From: Cryptomeria japonica
Taxonomy: Eukaryota; Streptophyta; Pinopsida; Cupressales; Cupressaceae
Direction of reading: 5' to 3'
DNA length: 64,000 nt
Assembly (NCBI RefSeq): GCF_030272615.1
Contig: NC_081415.1
Location: forward strand, 604,211,644 to 604,275,643
The position numbers and the translations under genes were made by a program. Within the stretch, counting starts at the first letter, position 1; each line of letters starts with the position of its first letter. The notes under the pieces are model-generated. The model was not told the origin of the DNA. It searched no databases and saw nothing but the letters and a program-made list of their open reading frames with translations. Below are positions 47,763 through 60,230 of the stretch, in pieces.

Positions 47763-48822
47763 TGTTGGTATTTTGGTATGGTTTTGTCATTGATGTCAAC
47801 ACCTACTAAAACACTAGCACTTTGGAGATCCAGCAGCATTCACTGGCAAGCAAGTAACTATTCCACAGTTACTGGTATATGGTTCACCGACAAGATATAA
47901 TGATCACCGACACTTGGAATGATATGGAAGACACTTGGTAATATTGAAGACATCATGTGGACATCTTATCTTAATGAATTAATCATTGGTATATTCATAT
48001 TCACATATTTGCTTTTACCAGCAAATAGGTCCAGGGTTATCTAGGGTTACACCGACAGGTTTATCTTTTCCAAATCAACATGGCATGCTATGGAGATGAT
48101 TAATTATTGTTGTAAATGCATTAAGCTGACATGTTCAATCGGTTATTGCATCAGATATTGTATTGTTTGTAAAATGTTTTTATTGTAATATCTTGTAGAG
48201 CTGACCTACTAAAATTGTTCTTAGGTTATGGTATAAATGTAAGATCTTATTTGTAAGATCAAGTGTGGAATGCAAAAAAAGTATTGTGTGAAGGTATATG
48301 CGAGATTAAGCAGTGCAATACATGCAGACATCATTTGAAGGTGAAGCTAAGTTTTTGTGAAAGCATATTAGCATTACACTGGTACCGAATCCAACATATG
48401 AAGATGCTATTTTGTGCAATACATTCTTATTGGATTTAGCCATCCAACTATAGTCAGTGTGACTCCCATTTTGTGATTGAGTAGTGAGCTCTAGGTTGTT
48501 GGCCTTTCTGCATGTGCAGACCCCATTTATGTACACTTACTATCTGCAGTAGTATCATCTGATTGTTGGTAAGGTTTCCCACCGTGGTTTTTCCCCTTAC
48601 AGGGTTTCCAAATACAAATATTGGTGTTAGGTGTTGTGGATGACTTTGTTTATGTTTCATGCATTAATCTTTATCGGTATAGCAATTAACTGTTAAAATT
48701 GTCTATCGACATACTTAATTGGTTTATCGGTATTAAGCATTAAGCTGGTTAAGTTATTTTTGGTTTGAATTTATTAGACAATTGATTCACCCCCCCCTCT
48801 CAGTTGTCTCCAGGACCTAACA
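47763..48822 (+). repeat. 5' LTR of Copia-5
   Basis: It starts TGTTGGTATTTTGG, has TATAAATG at 48232-48239 and a U5 box at 48561-48630, and ends GGACCTAACA. Confidence 0.96.
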
Positions 48823-48823
48823 A

Positions 48824-48836
48824 TTGGTATCAGAGC
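48824..48836 (+). other. Primer-binding site of Copia-5
   Basis: An exact initiator-Met tRNA site, TTGGTATCAGAGC, lies one base after the LTR. Confidence 0.95.
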
Positions 48837-48878
48837 TTAGTCCTATTTTGCAGAAGTTTAACAGCTTGAGGAGATCCA

Positions 48879-51800
48879 ATGTCTACTAAATATTTTAGGA
48901 AGGACAATCCTAAACTTGATGGAACTAACTATGGCATATGGAAGATCAGAATGGAGACACATCCGAATTGCATTGGAAAAGACATCTGGGAAGTTACAAA
49001 GAATGGTTATACTACTATTGTACCAGGTTAGCCCAGTCCAGCTAACTTGACAAAAGATGAGGAAAATGATTGCAAAGCAAGAGAAGCACTTTTTAGCGCA
49101 TTATCAAATCAACAAATCATGGGACTATCAGATAGGTCTACTACTAAAGCTATTTGGGATCATTTGGAAACACTGAATGAAGGAGATTCCACAGTCAAAA
49201 TTGCAAAACGTGAAAGCTTTCAGGTTAGGTATGAACATCTAAAAATGGAAGAAGATGAAAGGATTTCTGCTTTTATGGAAAGAGTAAATGAAATTGTTTT
49301 GGGTATTAAATGTTGTGGAGGAACCTTAAGTGAGGATGAAATTGTTTCAAAAGTTTTAAGAGGATTTCCACTGGCATATAAAATGAAGGTTACTGCTATA
49401 AATGAGTTGAGAACAATGCCTAATACATCAGTAACTAGGGATACATTGATTGGGAAATTTTCAGCTTTTGAAATTGAAGAATTTGGTCCTATTGCTACTA
49501 TAAAGACAGATTTAGCCTTTAAAGCATCAACATCATCTACTCCATCATTTGACAAATCTGATTGGAAAGCCTTTTATGCAAGAGAACTTGAAGAACTTGA
49601 AGCATTGTTTGCAAGGAAAATGCCTAAAGGTCTAGTTGGAAGTAAGTATGAAGGTAAAGCACCCTTTAAATGTTTTAACTACAATAAGATTAGTCATATG
49701 GCTTTGAGATGCCCTAATAGACATGCTAGACTAAGAGAAGAAGCTAGAAGAACATACAAGCCTAACCCTGAAAATCAGAGATACAGATTTAAGAAGAATA
49801 AAGACAAATCTTGTTACATTGTTGATGAAGGTGTGACTGATGATTTTGATGAGGATCTAGTAGACAATGGATAGGTTTTTGTTGCTATAATAGAAGATCA
49901 ACTAGAACCTACTGCTCAACCGGTAGAACAAACCCTAGTAGCTAAAGTTGAAGTAAAGGATGAATGGATCATTGACTCAGGATGCTCACATCATATGACA
50001 TGAGACAAAGGTAAATTCTTGAACTTTCAAGAATACAATGGAGGTTTAGTAAGATTTGGAGATGACAAAGCTTGTTCAATCAAAGGTAAGGGTACAATAT
50101 CTCTTGATGGTAAGCATAACACTTACAATGTTTACTATGTTGAAGGATTAAATCATAATCTTTTAAGTGTTGGTCAATTAGTTGAGAAAGGATTTCGGTT
50201 ACAATTTAAAAATGGAAAATGCAAAATCATGAATAGAACTAGTTTGGAAATTGCAACCGGTAATCAGACTAGAGGTAATATCTTTCATTTGAACAATAGT
50301 GAAAAGACATGCTGGATTGCACATATAGATGAAAGTTGGTTATGACATAAGAGACTCTGTCATGTAAACTTTGATTGCATGGTAAAGATCAGTACTACTA
50401 AGGCAGTTAGAGATCTACCTAAAATTGTCAAACCCTAGAATACAATATGTAAGGAATGTAAATTTGGAAAACAAGTTAGAGTTAGTTTCAAAAGTATTCT
50501 AGAAAAATGCAATAATGCTCTTGATTTGATTCACACTGATTTATGTGGTCTAGCTAGAACTAAAAGCTTACAAGGTGATAGATATTTCATGCTAATCACT
50601 GATGACTATTCTAGAATGTGCTGGGTTACTTTTCTTGGAGAAAAATCAGAACTACTTGGAAAGTTCAAATTGTTCAAAGCAATGGTTGAAAATGAAACTG
50701 GTAAGAAAATCAAATGCTTAAGATCAGATCAAGGAGGAGAATTCACATCTAAGGACTTTAATACATTTTGTGAAGTAAATGGAATCAGAAGACAACTATT
50801 AGCACCTTGGACACCACAGGAGAATGGAGTTATTGAAAGGAAAAATAGAACTATCTTGGATGCATCAAGAAGTATGTTATCAGAAGCAAACCTACCACAT
50901 GTGTATTGGAGAAGCAGTCAGCACAATGGTCTATACATTCAACAAAGTTCACATCAAAGGTGAAACCCATAAGACCCCTCATGAACTATGGTTTGGTAAT
51001 ACTCCTACTCTTAAGTATTTCAGAATTTTTAGAAGTAAATGTTATATCAAAAGAGATGAGTATATTGGAAAATTTGATCCTAGAAGTGATGAAGGAATAT
51101 TTCTTGGTTATTCATCTAAGAGCAAGGCATATAGATGTTTTAACAAGAGATTGCAGGAAATTGTTGAGAGTACAAATGTAAAAATTGATGAACAATTCAA
51201 AGGAACTTCAAGGTATATAGACACTGAACTAGCAACATAAATTGTGACAAATGAACCTACACTAAATCCACTAGTACAGAATGAAGATCCAGTTACCCCA
51301 GTACCATCTAAGGATTCCACAATAATTGAAGAACAACAACAAACAAAGACACCCTGATATGTAAGACTGAATCATTCTGAAGATCAGATAATTGGAAACA
51401 AGTTTAAAGGAGTTATGACAAGAGGAAGATTGGCAAATGAAGAGGTATGTCTTATTTCTCAAATTGAACCATCATCTATTAATGAGGCATGTGAAGATAA
51501 ATTTTGGATTAAATCTATGGAATAAGAATTAGAACAAATTGAGAAAAATAATACTTGGACATTAGTTCCTTGGCCTAAAGATAAACATGTAATTGGAACC
51601 AAATGGGTATTTAGAAACAAACTTAATGAAGATGGTAAGGTTGTTAGAAATAAAGCAAGACTAGTGTGTAAGGGATATTCTCAGAAGGAAGGAGTTGATT
51701 ACAATGAAACCTTTGCACCCGTAGCTAGAATTGAGGCAGTCAGATTATTCTTGGCTTTGGTAGCTCACAAGAACTAAAAAGTTTATCAAATGGATATTAA

Positions 51801-53001
51801 ATGTGCATTTTTTAATGGAGATCTTGAAGAGGAAGTATACATTGAACAACCTGATGAATTTTCTTTGAAAAATGACAATGATATGGTTTGTAGGTTAAGA
51901 AAAGCTCTGTATGGATTAAAACAAGATCCAAGAGCTTGGTATGCAAGATTAGATAAGTATCTTTTAAAGATTGGTTTTACTAAAGGCAATGCAGACAACA
52001 ATTTATATTACAAAATAACTAATGATGACATCTTGATTATAGAAGTATTTGTTGATGATATAATCTTTGGAGGAGAAGATGGATTATGTAAGGATTTTCC
52101 TATTAAAATGCAGCAAGAATTTGAAATGTCTATGATTGGAGAAATAAAATTCTTTTTAGGATTGCAGATTTCACAGACTAATAAAGGTATATTCTTGAGT
52201 CAACCCAAATACCTAAAAGAGTTACTAAAGAAATTTGGGATGGAGAACTCTAAACCGGTAAGCACACCTATGACTACAAATGACAAATTACCTCAAAGGG
52301 ATGAATCTACACCTGTTAATCCAACTAGATACAAATCTATGATAGGAGGTTTACTGTACTTGACACAAACCAGACCTGATATTATGAATGCAATATGTAT
52401 TGTTTCGGGATTTCAAAGTAAAACTAGAGAAAATAATGAATCAGCAGTAAAAAGGATTTTTTGGTACTTACAAGGCACTATAAATCTTGGATTATGGTAT
52501 CCTAGAGATGAAAACTTTGAATTATATGCATACACAGATGCAAATTGGGTAGGAGATGTGGATGATAGAAAAATAACCACCGGTGGAGCATTCTTTCTTG
52601 GAAACATACTAGTTTCTTGGTTCAGTAAGAAACAGAGTTGTACATCTTTATCAATAGTAGAATCAGAATATGTTGCAGCAACAACTAACTTTACACAGGT
52701 ACTATGGCTTAAGAAAATGTTGAAAGACATAAAGGTAAAATGCAAGGAACCTATTACTATATATTGTGATAACACTGCAACAATTGATATATCTAAGAAT
52801 CCAATACTACATTCTAAAACAAAACATGTTTCTATCAAACTGAATTTTCTAAGGGAAAAAGTTGAAGAAAAGGAGATAAAACTGGTTTATGTGAATACTA
52901 AAGAACAACTTGCAGATATTTTCACAAAACCTTTGCCCAAGGAGACTTTTGAATATCTCAGAGATCAGCTTGGAGTCATACCACCACTGGTAGAGACTTA
53001 G
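48879..53001 (+). pseudogene. Copia-5 gag-pol polyprotein
   Basis: ATG 48879 lies in frame with the rest. The Gag UBN2-like domain runs to about 49600. The knuckle near 49670 (CFNYNKISHMALRC) has lost a Cys. Protease has WIIDSGCSHHM near 49965. Integrase shows HTDLCG (50535), RSDQGGEF (50722) and PQENGVIERKNR (50815). RT spans about 51540-52260 with FVDDIIFGG at 52048. RNase H has YTDANWVGD, VESEYVAAT, YCDNTATIDI and LADIFTKPLP. From 51790 to 53001 it is open for 403 codons. About nine single stops and a two-base deletion near 50912 break the rest. Most stops are single-base changes from Gln, Arg or Trp codons. Confidence 0.94.
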
Positions 53002-53413
53002 ATAGTTGATGATTTTCATCAACTGGTAGAATTAATAGAGAAATCTTTTATTCTGGTCTTTGATGAGGAAGCTACTTCTTAGGGGGAGTAGTTGGTATAT
53101 TGAATTGATTGGTATTTTGTATATGAACTTAGTTTTTGTTGTAACTATGGCATTTGATATCAAAGGGGGAGAGATATCTATGGAAAAACGCATTATCTTT
53201 TGAGGAGAGATTGGTATTAAAAAACTTTGGATAACACATGTTGCTCCTAGGGGGAGAGACTGTTATTTGGGAGAGACTATTGCTCTCTGTATGTATTTTG
53301 ATTTCTGCTTATGATCTTTTTGGAGATTGTTGGTTTTTGGTATTTGGCATTTTTGTTTTGGCACTTTGATGGTTTTTCCATCTTCTATTTCCATCAATGC
53401 CAAAGGGGGAGAT
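53002..53413 (+). promoter_or_regulatory. Copia-5 3' noncoding region with four polypurine tracts
   Basis: Purine runs of the form AGGGGGAG occur at 53081-53088, 53161-53173, 53249-53259 and 53401-53413; the last abuts the 3' LTR. CATCAATG (53392-53399) is complementary to CATTGATG (53439-53446) in the LTR. Confidence 0.8.
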
Positions 53414-54474
53414 TGTTGGTATTTTGGTATGGTTTTGTCATTGATGTCAACACCTACTAAAACACTAGCACTTTGGAGATCTAGCAGCATTCATCGACAA
53501 GCAAGAAACTCTTGCACAGATAGTGGTATATGGTTCACTGGCAAGATATAATGATCACCGACACTTGGAATGATATGGAAGACACTTGGTAATATCAAAG
53601 ACATCACGTGGACATCTTATCTTAATGAATTAATCATTGGTATATTCATATTCGCATATTTGCTTTTACTGGCAAATAGGTCCAGGGTTATCTAGGGTTA
53701 CACCGACAGATTTCTCTTTTCCAGATCAGCATGGCACGCTATGGAGATGATTAATTATTGTTGTAAATGCATTAAGCTGACATGTTCAATCAGTTATTGC
53801 ATCAGATATTATATTGTTTGTAAAATGTTTTTATTGTAATATCTTGTAGAGCCGATCTACTAAAATTGGTCTTAGGTTATGGTATAAATGTAAGATCTTA
53901 TTTGTAAGATCAGGTGTGAAATGAAAAAAATGTATTGTGTGAAGGTATATGTGAGATTAAGCAGTGCAATACATGCAAACATCATTTGAAGGTGAAGCTA
54001 GGTTTTTGTGAAAGCATATCAGCATTACACCGATACTGAATCTAGCATATGAAGATGCTATTTTGTGTAGTACATTCTTATTGGATTTAACCATCCAACT
54101 GTAGTTAGTGTGACTCCATTTTGTGATTGAGTAGTGAGCTCTAGGCTGTTGGCCTTTTTGCATGTGTAGACCCCATTTATGTACACTTACTATCTACAGT
54201 AGTATCATCTAATTGTGGGTAAGGTTTCCCACCATGGTTTTTCCCCTTACAGGGTTTCCACATACAAATATTGGTGTTATGTGTTGTGGATGACTTTGTG
54301 TTTATGTTTCATGCATTAATCTTTACCGGTATAGCAATTAACTATTAAAAATATCTACCGGCATACTTAACTGGCTTACCAGTATTAAGCATTAAGTTAG
54401 TTAAGTTATTTTTGGTTTGAATTTATTAGACAATTGATTCACCCCCCCCTCTCAGTTGTCTCCGGGACCTAACA
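53414..54474 (+). repeat. 3' LTR of Copia-5
   Basis: It pairs with 47763-48822, with scattered substitutions and no large gap. TATAAATG at 53883-53890 matches the other LTR. Confidence 0.96.
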
Positions 54475-54479
54475 TAGTA

Positions 54480-56550
54480 CAAATGGTGTTAGCAAGAAAG
54501 TACCCAAAACCATTTGCCACAAGAACGTTTAAGGCAGGAGTCAGAGGACAACCCTGGCGAATGGATCTGAAAAGGCCAAAAGCCTCATATTGAGGGCCAT
54601 TGATGGTGATGCAGGCTGAGGGATCTCTGAATAACATCTGGATAGACTAAATGAACATGGGGCCGAAGCCAAGATATTTGAGCATAGCCAAAATAAACAG
54701 CCACTCAATGTGATCATATGCCTTAGCGAAGTCAATCTTAAGATAGATAGCCCGTTTCTTCAAGCGTTGAGCATATTCCATCCCTTCCCAAATAGAAATA
54801 ATATTATTGAGAATAAATGTGGACTTGATAAATCCAGTCTGCTCTAGTCAAACAATCAAATGTAGGAGATGACAAATCTTGAGAGCTAAGGCCTCCTAAA
54901 TGATCTTGTATGAGACATTGAGCAAGGTAATAGGCCTCCAATTGCTAATGTCCTCTAGATCCCTAACCTTAGGGATAAACTTAATAGTGCCTTTGTTAAT
55001 AATCTTTCCCAGGGAATAAGAATGAAAATCTTCAAGGGAGACCTTATGAAGGTCAGGACCAACACAAGGCCAAGAGGATTTGTAAAATTCGCAAGGGAAG
55101 ACATCACACTCTGGGGCTTTATCATTCGCCTTAGAGAAAACAATGTCATTGAGGTCATCAATGGTCAGAAATTGATTATAAAAGGTCTGCTAAGCCTCTA
55201 AAAGCCTTTTGGGTACAATAGCTAAACAATCTTGGCAAGCTTAGTCTCTGGTCGGAGAATTTCACTATGTTGTCACCACCTTCTCATAATGTCAAACAAA
55301 AGCTTGAAGAATATCAGGCAGCTCGGTGAGAACAATATGATCCTCTTTGATTTTCTTGATCCGCATAGAGGTATGACGAGCATGCAAAGCTAGAAAAATT
55401 CTTTGGAGGCTTTGTTGCCCACCTTAAGCCAATGCAATATGGCTTTGATTTGAGCTCCTTTGGTAGAGTAATTATCTGCAACTTGTTTTTGATAGTGGAG
55501 CTAGGCTAACAGAAGTTGCAAGTTAAAATCAAAAGGATTCGAAGCCAGAGCTTCTATGGCAGCACAAAGATCTTTGGTGAATGTGTCATATGAGTGCTTA
55601 TGATACATGGCAAGTTGTTAGTCATAAATGCGTAGAAACCTCATAGAGTGGATAATGGAATCATTCTATCATGCAATCGAACCAATGTGATGATGTGGCA
55701 TGGGTTCCAAATTACAAACCCTTTGAATGTGGGCCATCATGGCCTGATGATGCAAGAGAGATGTGTTGATGTAGAACTACGTCTTGGAAGGACATGTCCT
55801 AGCTAGCTACCATTCAATTCTGAACTTTATGGGGAAGTGATCGGAAAACATCACATCAATGAGTGGACAGATGGGAAAATCTTGATCTTCAAAAAAAGAA
55901 AAAAAAGATTGTGCTATTATCATGGCACAATCAAGCCTTTTAAAATTTTTATCAGAGCCAGCTCTGAAATTAGACCAAGTGTGTCAAACCCCACCTGGGC
56001 GGTGGTGGTTGGTATTGGGATCCAAAAGACCCAATTTATTACGCATATAGTACTAGGCTTCTCTCTCGCCAACTATCCATCGAAAAGACAAAATTTTGTC
56101 CTTATCCAATGCCACCTCAGCCATATTGAACTCTCCACACATGACCCAAGTTGTAGGTGGCAAAGAATTCGCAAACCAATGCCATTAGTGTGATCTTTCA
56201 ACCGCATCATTGGGAGCATAAACATTAACTATCTCAACAGAATGATTCTCAATTAATAGCAAAACCCATATAGTTCTTTGTATGGGGTTAGAATGATGAG
56301 AAATAATTGTAGAAAGTCAATGAGGGGATATGAGAGTAGCAACTCCACCTCAACCAGCCTCATGCTAGGAAGAAAAAACTAGGCTATCCGACCAAATAAC
56401 ACCACATGCATAAGTATGCATGAAACCAACAATTTTAACTTCCTGGAGGTAGAGAACATCCAGACCAGAAACACATTGATGAACATCTCTAATAGAATAC
56501 TTTTTGGTGAGGTTTGTGAGACCTTGAACATTCCATGAGATGTAATTCAT
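54480..56550 (-). pseudogene. LINE-B ORF2, 5' part (endonuclease and first half of RT)
   Basis: It starts MNYISWNVQGL at 56550. The AP-endonuclease-like domain (to about 55690) retains EIVNVYAPND near 56230, CGEFNM near 56130 where GDFN is usual, and DHFPIKFR near 55830. RT begins near 55250 and reads to the Copia-5 insertion just before the catalytic motif. Stops and frameshifts are numerous. This copy keeps the endonuclease segment that LINE-A has lost. Confidence 0.82.
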
Positions 56551-56559
56551 GAAAAATCT

Positions 56560-57851
56560 TTCATATCATCCTCTTCCCCAAGAGAATAGAAGGTATTGCG
56601 CAAAAATATGAACTAAAACAAGGAAGAGAGTCCCCACTGGAAATAACTCTTCACTTCTCGGAACCACCATCAACAATATCAGCATGCCTAGAAGGACTAT
56701 GAGAGCGACGTGGAGATTGTAGAGTGTAAATAATGGACACAATCCAAGGAGTGTGAACCCAAAGTGGTTGAGAGGAACCCTCAGAAGAATCCTTCCATGG
56801 CTAGCCAAGGTTTGAAATTGAAGCTGACGACGTAGAGACCACCTTGGCAGATAGTGCCTATAAAGAAGTCTCTGCAGTTGCCTGAGAACTTGAACCAACA
56901 GGTTGCTTTTGGGTAGAAGCCACAGAGTTCTTGCCTTTATGAACCACAGTGGTCCATTCATCCTTTATTTTTCCCTCCACAGGTCAAGAGTCGGTCTCTT
57001 TAGCAGGGGATTTCTTCATTGGCACAACCAAACAACAATCCTTGATTTTGTGCTCTATCAAGTGGCACCTAAAACAAGTGTTGGGAAGATTCAAATAAAG
57101 CACCTTCTGGGTGAAGGTATTGCCACCCTCTTGAATATCAACAGTTTCTTTGAGGTCACGGGAAAGGTCGACCTCAATGCAAACCCTCTTTTGAGGGCAA
57201 GCATTGAAAAAATAGTTTGGTTCAAGACAAATAACTTTGCCAACAGACTGAGCAATAGTTTGCATGAAAGGCCAACAAGGCTAATGAAGACTAGGGAATT
57301 CGAACCAGATAGGGAATCTCAACTTTTTTTCATCTTAGATAGAAAAGTCTCAAGACCAATGATGGAAAACTAGAAGGGAAGATTGAACAATCCATGACCC
57401 ATCAGAGAGGATAGCCTCAACATGGAAAGGGTTTGATAAGAGAAATTTCAAAAAAAACCTTGGTGAGGCTTTGAACACCATCAAGCCTGACCCCATGAGG
57501 AGTCCAAGCTTTCGTAACCCATTTAGATAACATGCTTTCAGGAGGGATCCTACCCACAAAATATCCTATCAAAGTGCATTTTTCAGGCCACTCACAAGCA
57601 TTATCAAAATCTTGAATAGGAAGAAGAACATCAGGCGAAGGTGCACCTCATGAAACAATTTCAAAACAAATTTGCAAGGGTGTTTGTTATAGGGTGCCAT
57701 GAGTATCAGTCACAACAACTCCAACACTAGCATCAATTGTTGGGCTAAATTTTGTCGGAGACAACGAAAACTCTAAAATCCTGTAGTAAAGGCGGTACGA
57801 CATGCAAGAAAATTTTTAGAAAAGCATTACACAACCTAAAACCTTAGCCAT
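56560..57851 (-). pseudogene. LINE-B ORF1 (DUF4283-like and zinc knuckle)
   Basis: From ATG near 57851 the frame shows GYFVGRIPPESMLSKWVTKAW near 57550 and SDGSWIVQSSLLVFHHW near 57400, typical of DUF4283 in plant LINE ORF1 proteins. VCIEVDLSRDL near 57170 and CFRCHLIEHKIKDC near 57075 form the adjacent zf-CCHC_4-like region. A basic, Ser-rich tail reaches ORF2. Several stops are present. ORF1 proteins bind LINE RNA. Confidence 0.8.
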
Positions 57852-58139
57852 GATAATTACTTTTTATAATTATAATAAACTAGCAATTACAACTTGGTGT
57901 ATAATCACTACACCAAAGTGGTATGGGAGGTCAATTGGGGGAAATTGTGGTCTTTTGCATAGATGAGATCAATTGGTAGGAAACTTAAAAAACTGATATT
58001 ATTTGTGCAACAAGTGTCTCAATAGAGAAGTCGTAGCTTCAAATCAACTGTGTCCACTTGTAGGAATCTAAGCATGAGTAAAATAAAACCTTTGAATTAG
58101 GAAAATAATCGAACTCCATTAGAAATAGGCTCATGTTAC
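57852..58139. other. Unassigned stretch, possible LINE-B 5' leader
   Basis: It has no frame or repeat that I recognise. It lies between LINE-B ORF1 and the GA-rich tract. Confidence 0.4.
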
Positions 58140-59130
58140 ATTTGCAATAGGGAGAGATGGAGGGAGAGGGAGAGATAAAAGGGGGAAGAGTGAGAGAGAT
58201 AGAGAGAGAAGTACGAAGATAAAGATAGAGATGAAGATGAAAATGAAGAAAGAGAGGAATATGGAGAGAAGAGGGAGATATATAAAGATAAAGATACATA
58301 GGGGAAGTGATATATAGAGGGAGGTAGAGAGATACATATAGATATAGATGGTGAGATAGAGTGATATATAGATAAATATATAAGGAGATATAGAGAGAGA
58401 GAGGGGAAATGGAGAGAAAGGAAGAGGGTGGAAAACATAAAGAAGTAGAGAGAAATAGTTGGGATAAAGAGAATAAGAGAGAAAAATTTAGGATAGAGTG
58501 GGAGAGATAGATAAATGGGAAGATGGAGAGAGATAGATGTAGATATATGGGAAGAAAAGGGGAGAGGTGTACAAATAGAGAGATGGATAGGAGGATAGAG
58601 TGGGATTTAGAAATGGGGAAAGATCATAGAGAGGGAGGAGATAAAGGTTGGAAGAAAAAGGGGGAAAGAGAGGGTGATATAAAGAGATAGAGGTAGAGGA
58701 AGACATGGATAGAAAGGGAGAAGTGAGAGGCATATCAAAGGAGAGAGAAATAGAAATATAGATGTCAACTAGGATAGATAGAGGGTGATATTGATTGAAT
58801 AAAAGATGTAGAGATAATGAGATATATGTAGGCATGTGAGGGAGAGGGGGAAAGAGTAAGAGAGAAAAGAGGTGATGTAAAAAATTAATAGAGACACAAG
58901 AAGAGAGAGAGAGATGAAAATGGGTGAAAGAGACATACATAGAGATAGGGAGTAAGAAGCATGGAATGTGTGTGTGTGTGTGTGAGTGAGAAAGATAGAT
59001 GGAGAGGAAAGGTAGAGACTGGATAGAGGATAATTAGAGAGATCTAGAAAGAGGGAGTGAAAAGTAGATAGGGAGAGGAGGGAGAGATGGATAGGTATAA
59101 ACAAGGAGAGAATGATAGATTGTGAGTTGG
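58140..59130 (+). repeat. GA-rich low-complexity tract, about 1 kb
   Basis: Nearly continuous purine-rich sequence built from GAGA, GGAGA and GATAGA words, with scattered TATA interruptions and a short GT repeat at 58967-58983. Open frames on the pyrimidine strand are compositional artefacts. Confidence 0.9.
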
Positions 59131-60230
59131 AAAGATAGATAGGTAAACATTGTTGGCAAGAGTCATTGTTCTGGAAGAGATTAGTTCTTGAGAATTGTTT
59201 AGGGGTTGTAATTGATGGAAACTAAAATTAGAAGTGTTATCCAGAATAAGCAATTTCATTCTATCGAAAGTCCTAAGCCCATTTTTATTTGTTATGGAAG
59301 GTGGAACACAATGTTTGGCAAAGTGTGAGTATATTGAGCAGAACTCAATTTTGGGTGTACATTTTTGTTTGCAGTGGAAGAGGTAGTTGACTCGATGATT
59401 GGAATTTCTTAGTCCATAATATTATCTTATGTTGATTCTTGTGCAAGTTTGATGATCTAGTATCCAGTACTTGAGAATAAACAAGGTTATTTTGGTGCAG
59501 CATGTTATGCAAAATCTTTGCGATGATTTTATTGATTGGTGCCATGTTAAAGGTTGTTGTGCCAACTTGTTTGAAGCATATTATCAAATTTTTTTTGTCC
59601 ACATAAGAATTTGTAATCGGATTGAGTTGACTTCTTGTTACACATTTTATATTTTGTGAATATGTTTGAAGCTAATATATTGGTGAACTAATCAAGTGTT
59701 GTGGATATATTAAATCAATTTATTTGACCATTTTGATGATTGTGCTGAGTGCGCAAAGATTGTATGAGCACTGGTGCACAGTTTTACTTGTGCTATCCTT
59801 GGATTTGTGCTATGGTATATGATAGAGTAGAGAAGAAAAAAGAAGTGAGACAAAACAGTGGAAGGAGACCTTTTGTAATTAACTGGAACTGCATTTTGGC
59901 ATTTGTAGATGCTATCCATAAATTCAGATAATGAATTGTCATTTGTAATTATTTGTAGGATAGTGTGTCCCCCGAGGGTTGTAGACCTCTATTGTAATTG
60001 AGCAATGAGATCTAGGCACTATGCTTGAATGCATGTGAATTCCCCTTATAATACTATTATACTCCTAATCATAGTACTATAATATTGTGGGTCTCAATCC
60101 CAGCATGGTTTTTTCCTTTCCAAGTGTCCACATAAAAATTTTGGTGTTATGGTTTTGTGCTTGTTCGTGTTGAGTTTCTACATTTTACTTTCATTCTTTT
60201 ATATCCAATGGTTTAAAAATCAGTTAAACC
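59131..60230 (+). repeat. Probable degraded Copia LTR
   Basis: The last 300 bases are clearly U5-like: a GTGGGT...CCCAGCATGGTTTTTTCC box (60085-60150) and a downstream TTGGTGTTATG as in other LTRs here. TGTTGGCAAG at 59152 would give a length like the other LTRs, but the U3 part cannot be matched. The middle (59270-59930) has no recognised content. Confidence 0.45.

Larger units (their letters stand above)
47763..54474 (+). mobile_element. Copia-5: nearly complete Ty1/Copia LTR retrotransposon
   Basis: TG...CA ends are flanked by a perfect TAGTA duplication (47758-47762 and 54475-54479). LTRs of 1,060 and 1,061 bases, an intact initiator-Met primer site and four polypurine tracts are present. 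Polyprotein order is Gag, protease, integrase, RT, RNase H. It lies in ORF2 of LINE-B; LINE-A supplies the empty site. Damage is limited to about nine in-frame stops and one two-base deletion, so it is younger than Copia-1. Confidence 0.96.

Noticed and set aside
58039-59104. Long open frames on the minus strand rich in Ser, Leu, Pro and Tyr
   Set aside because: They are the complement of a purine-rich low-complexity tract; stops are simply rare in C/T-rich sequence and there is no domain or complexity.
59345-59931. Frames of 60-85 codons on both strands between the GA tract and the LTR remnant
   Set aside because: No motif, no similarity to any element in the window, and the surrounding sequence is LTR-like; not supportable as genes.
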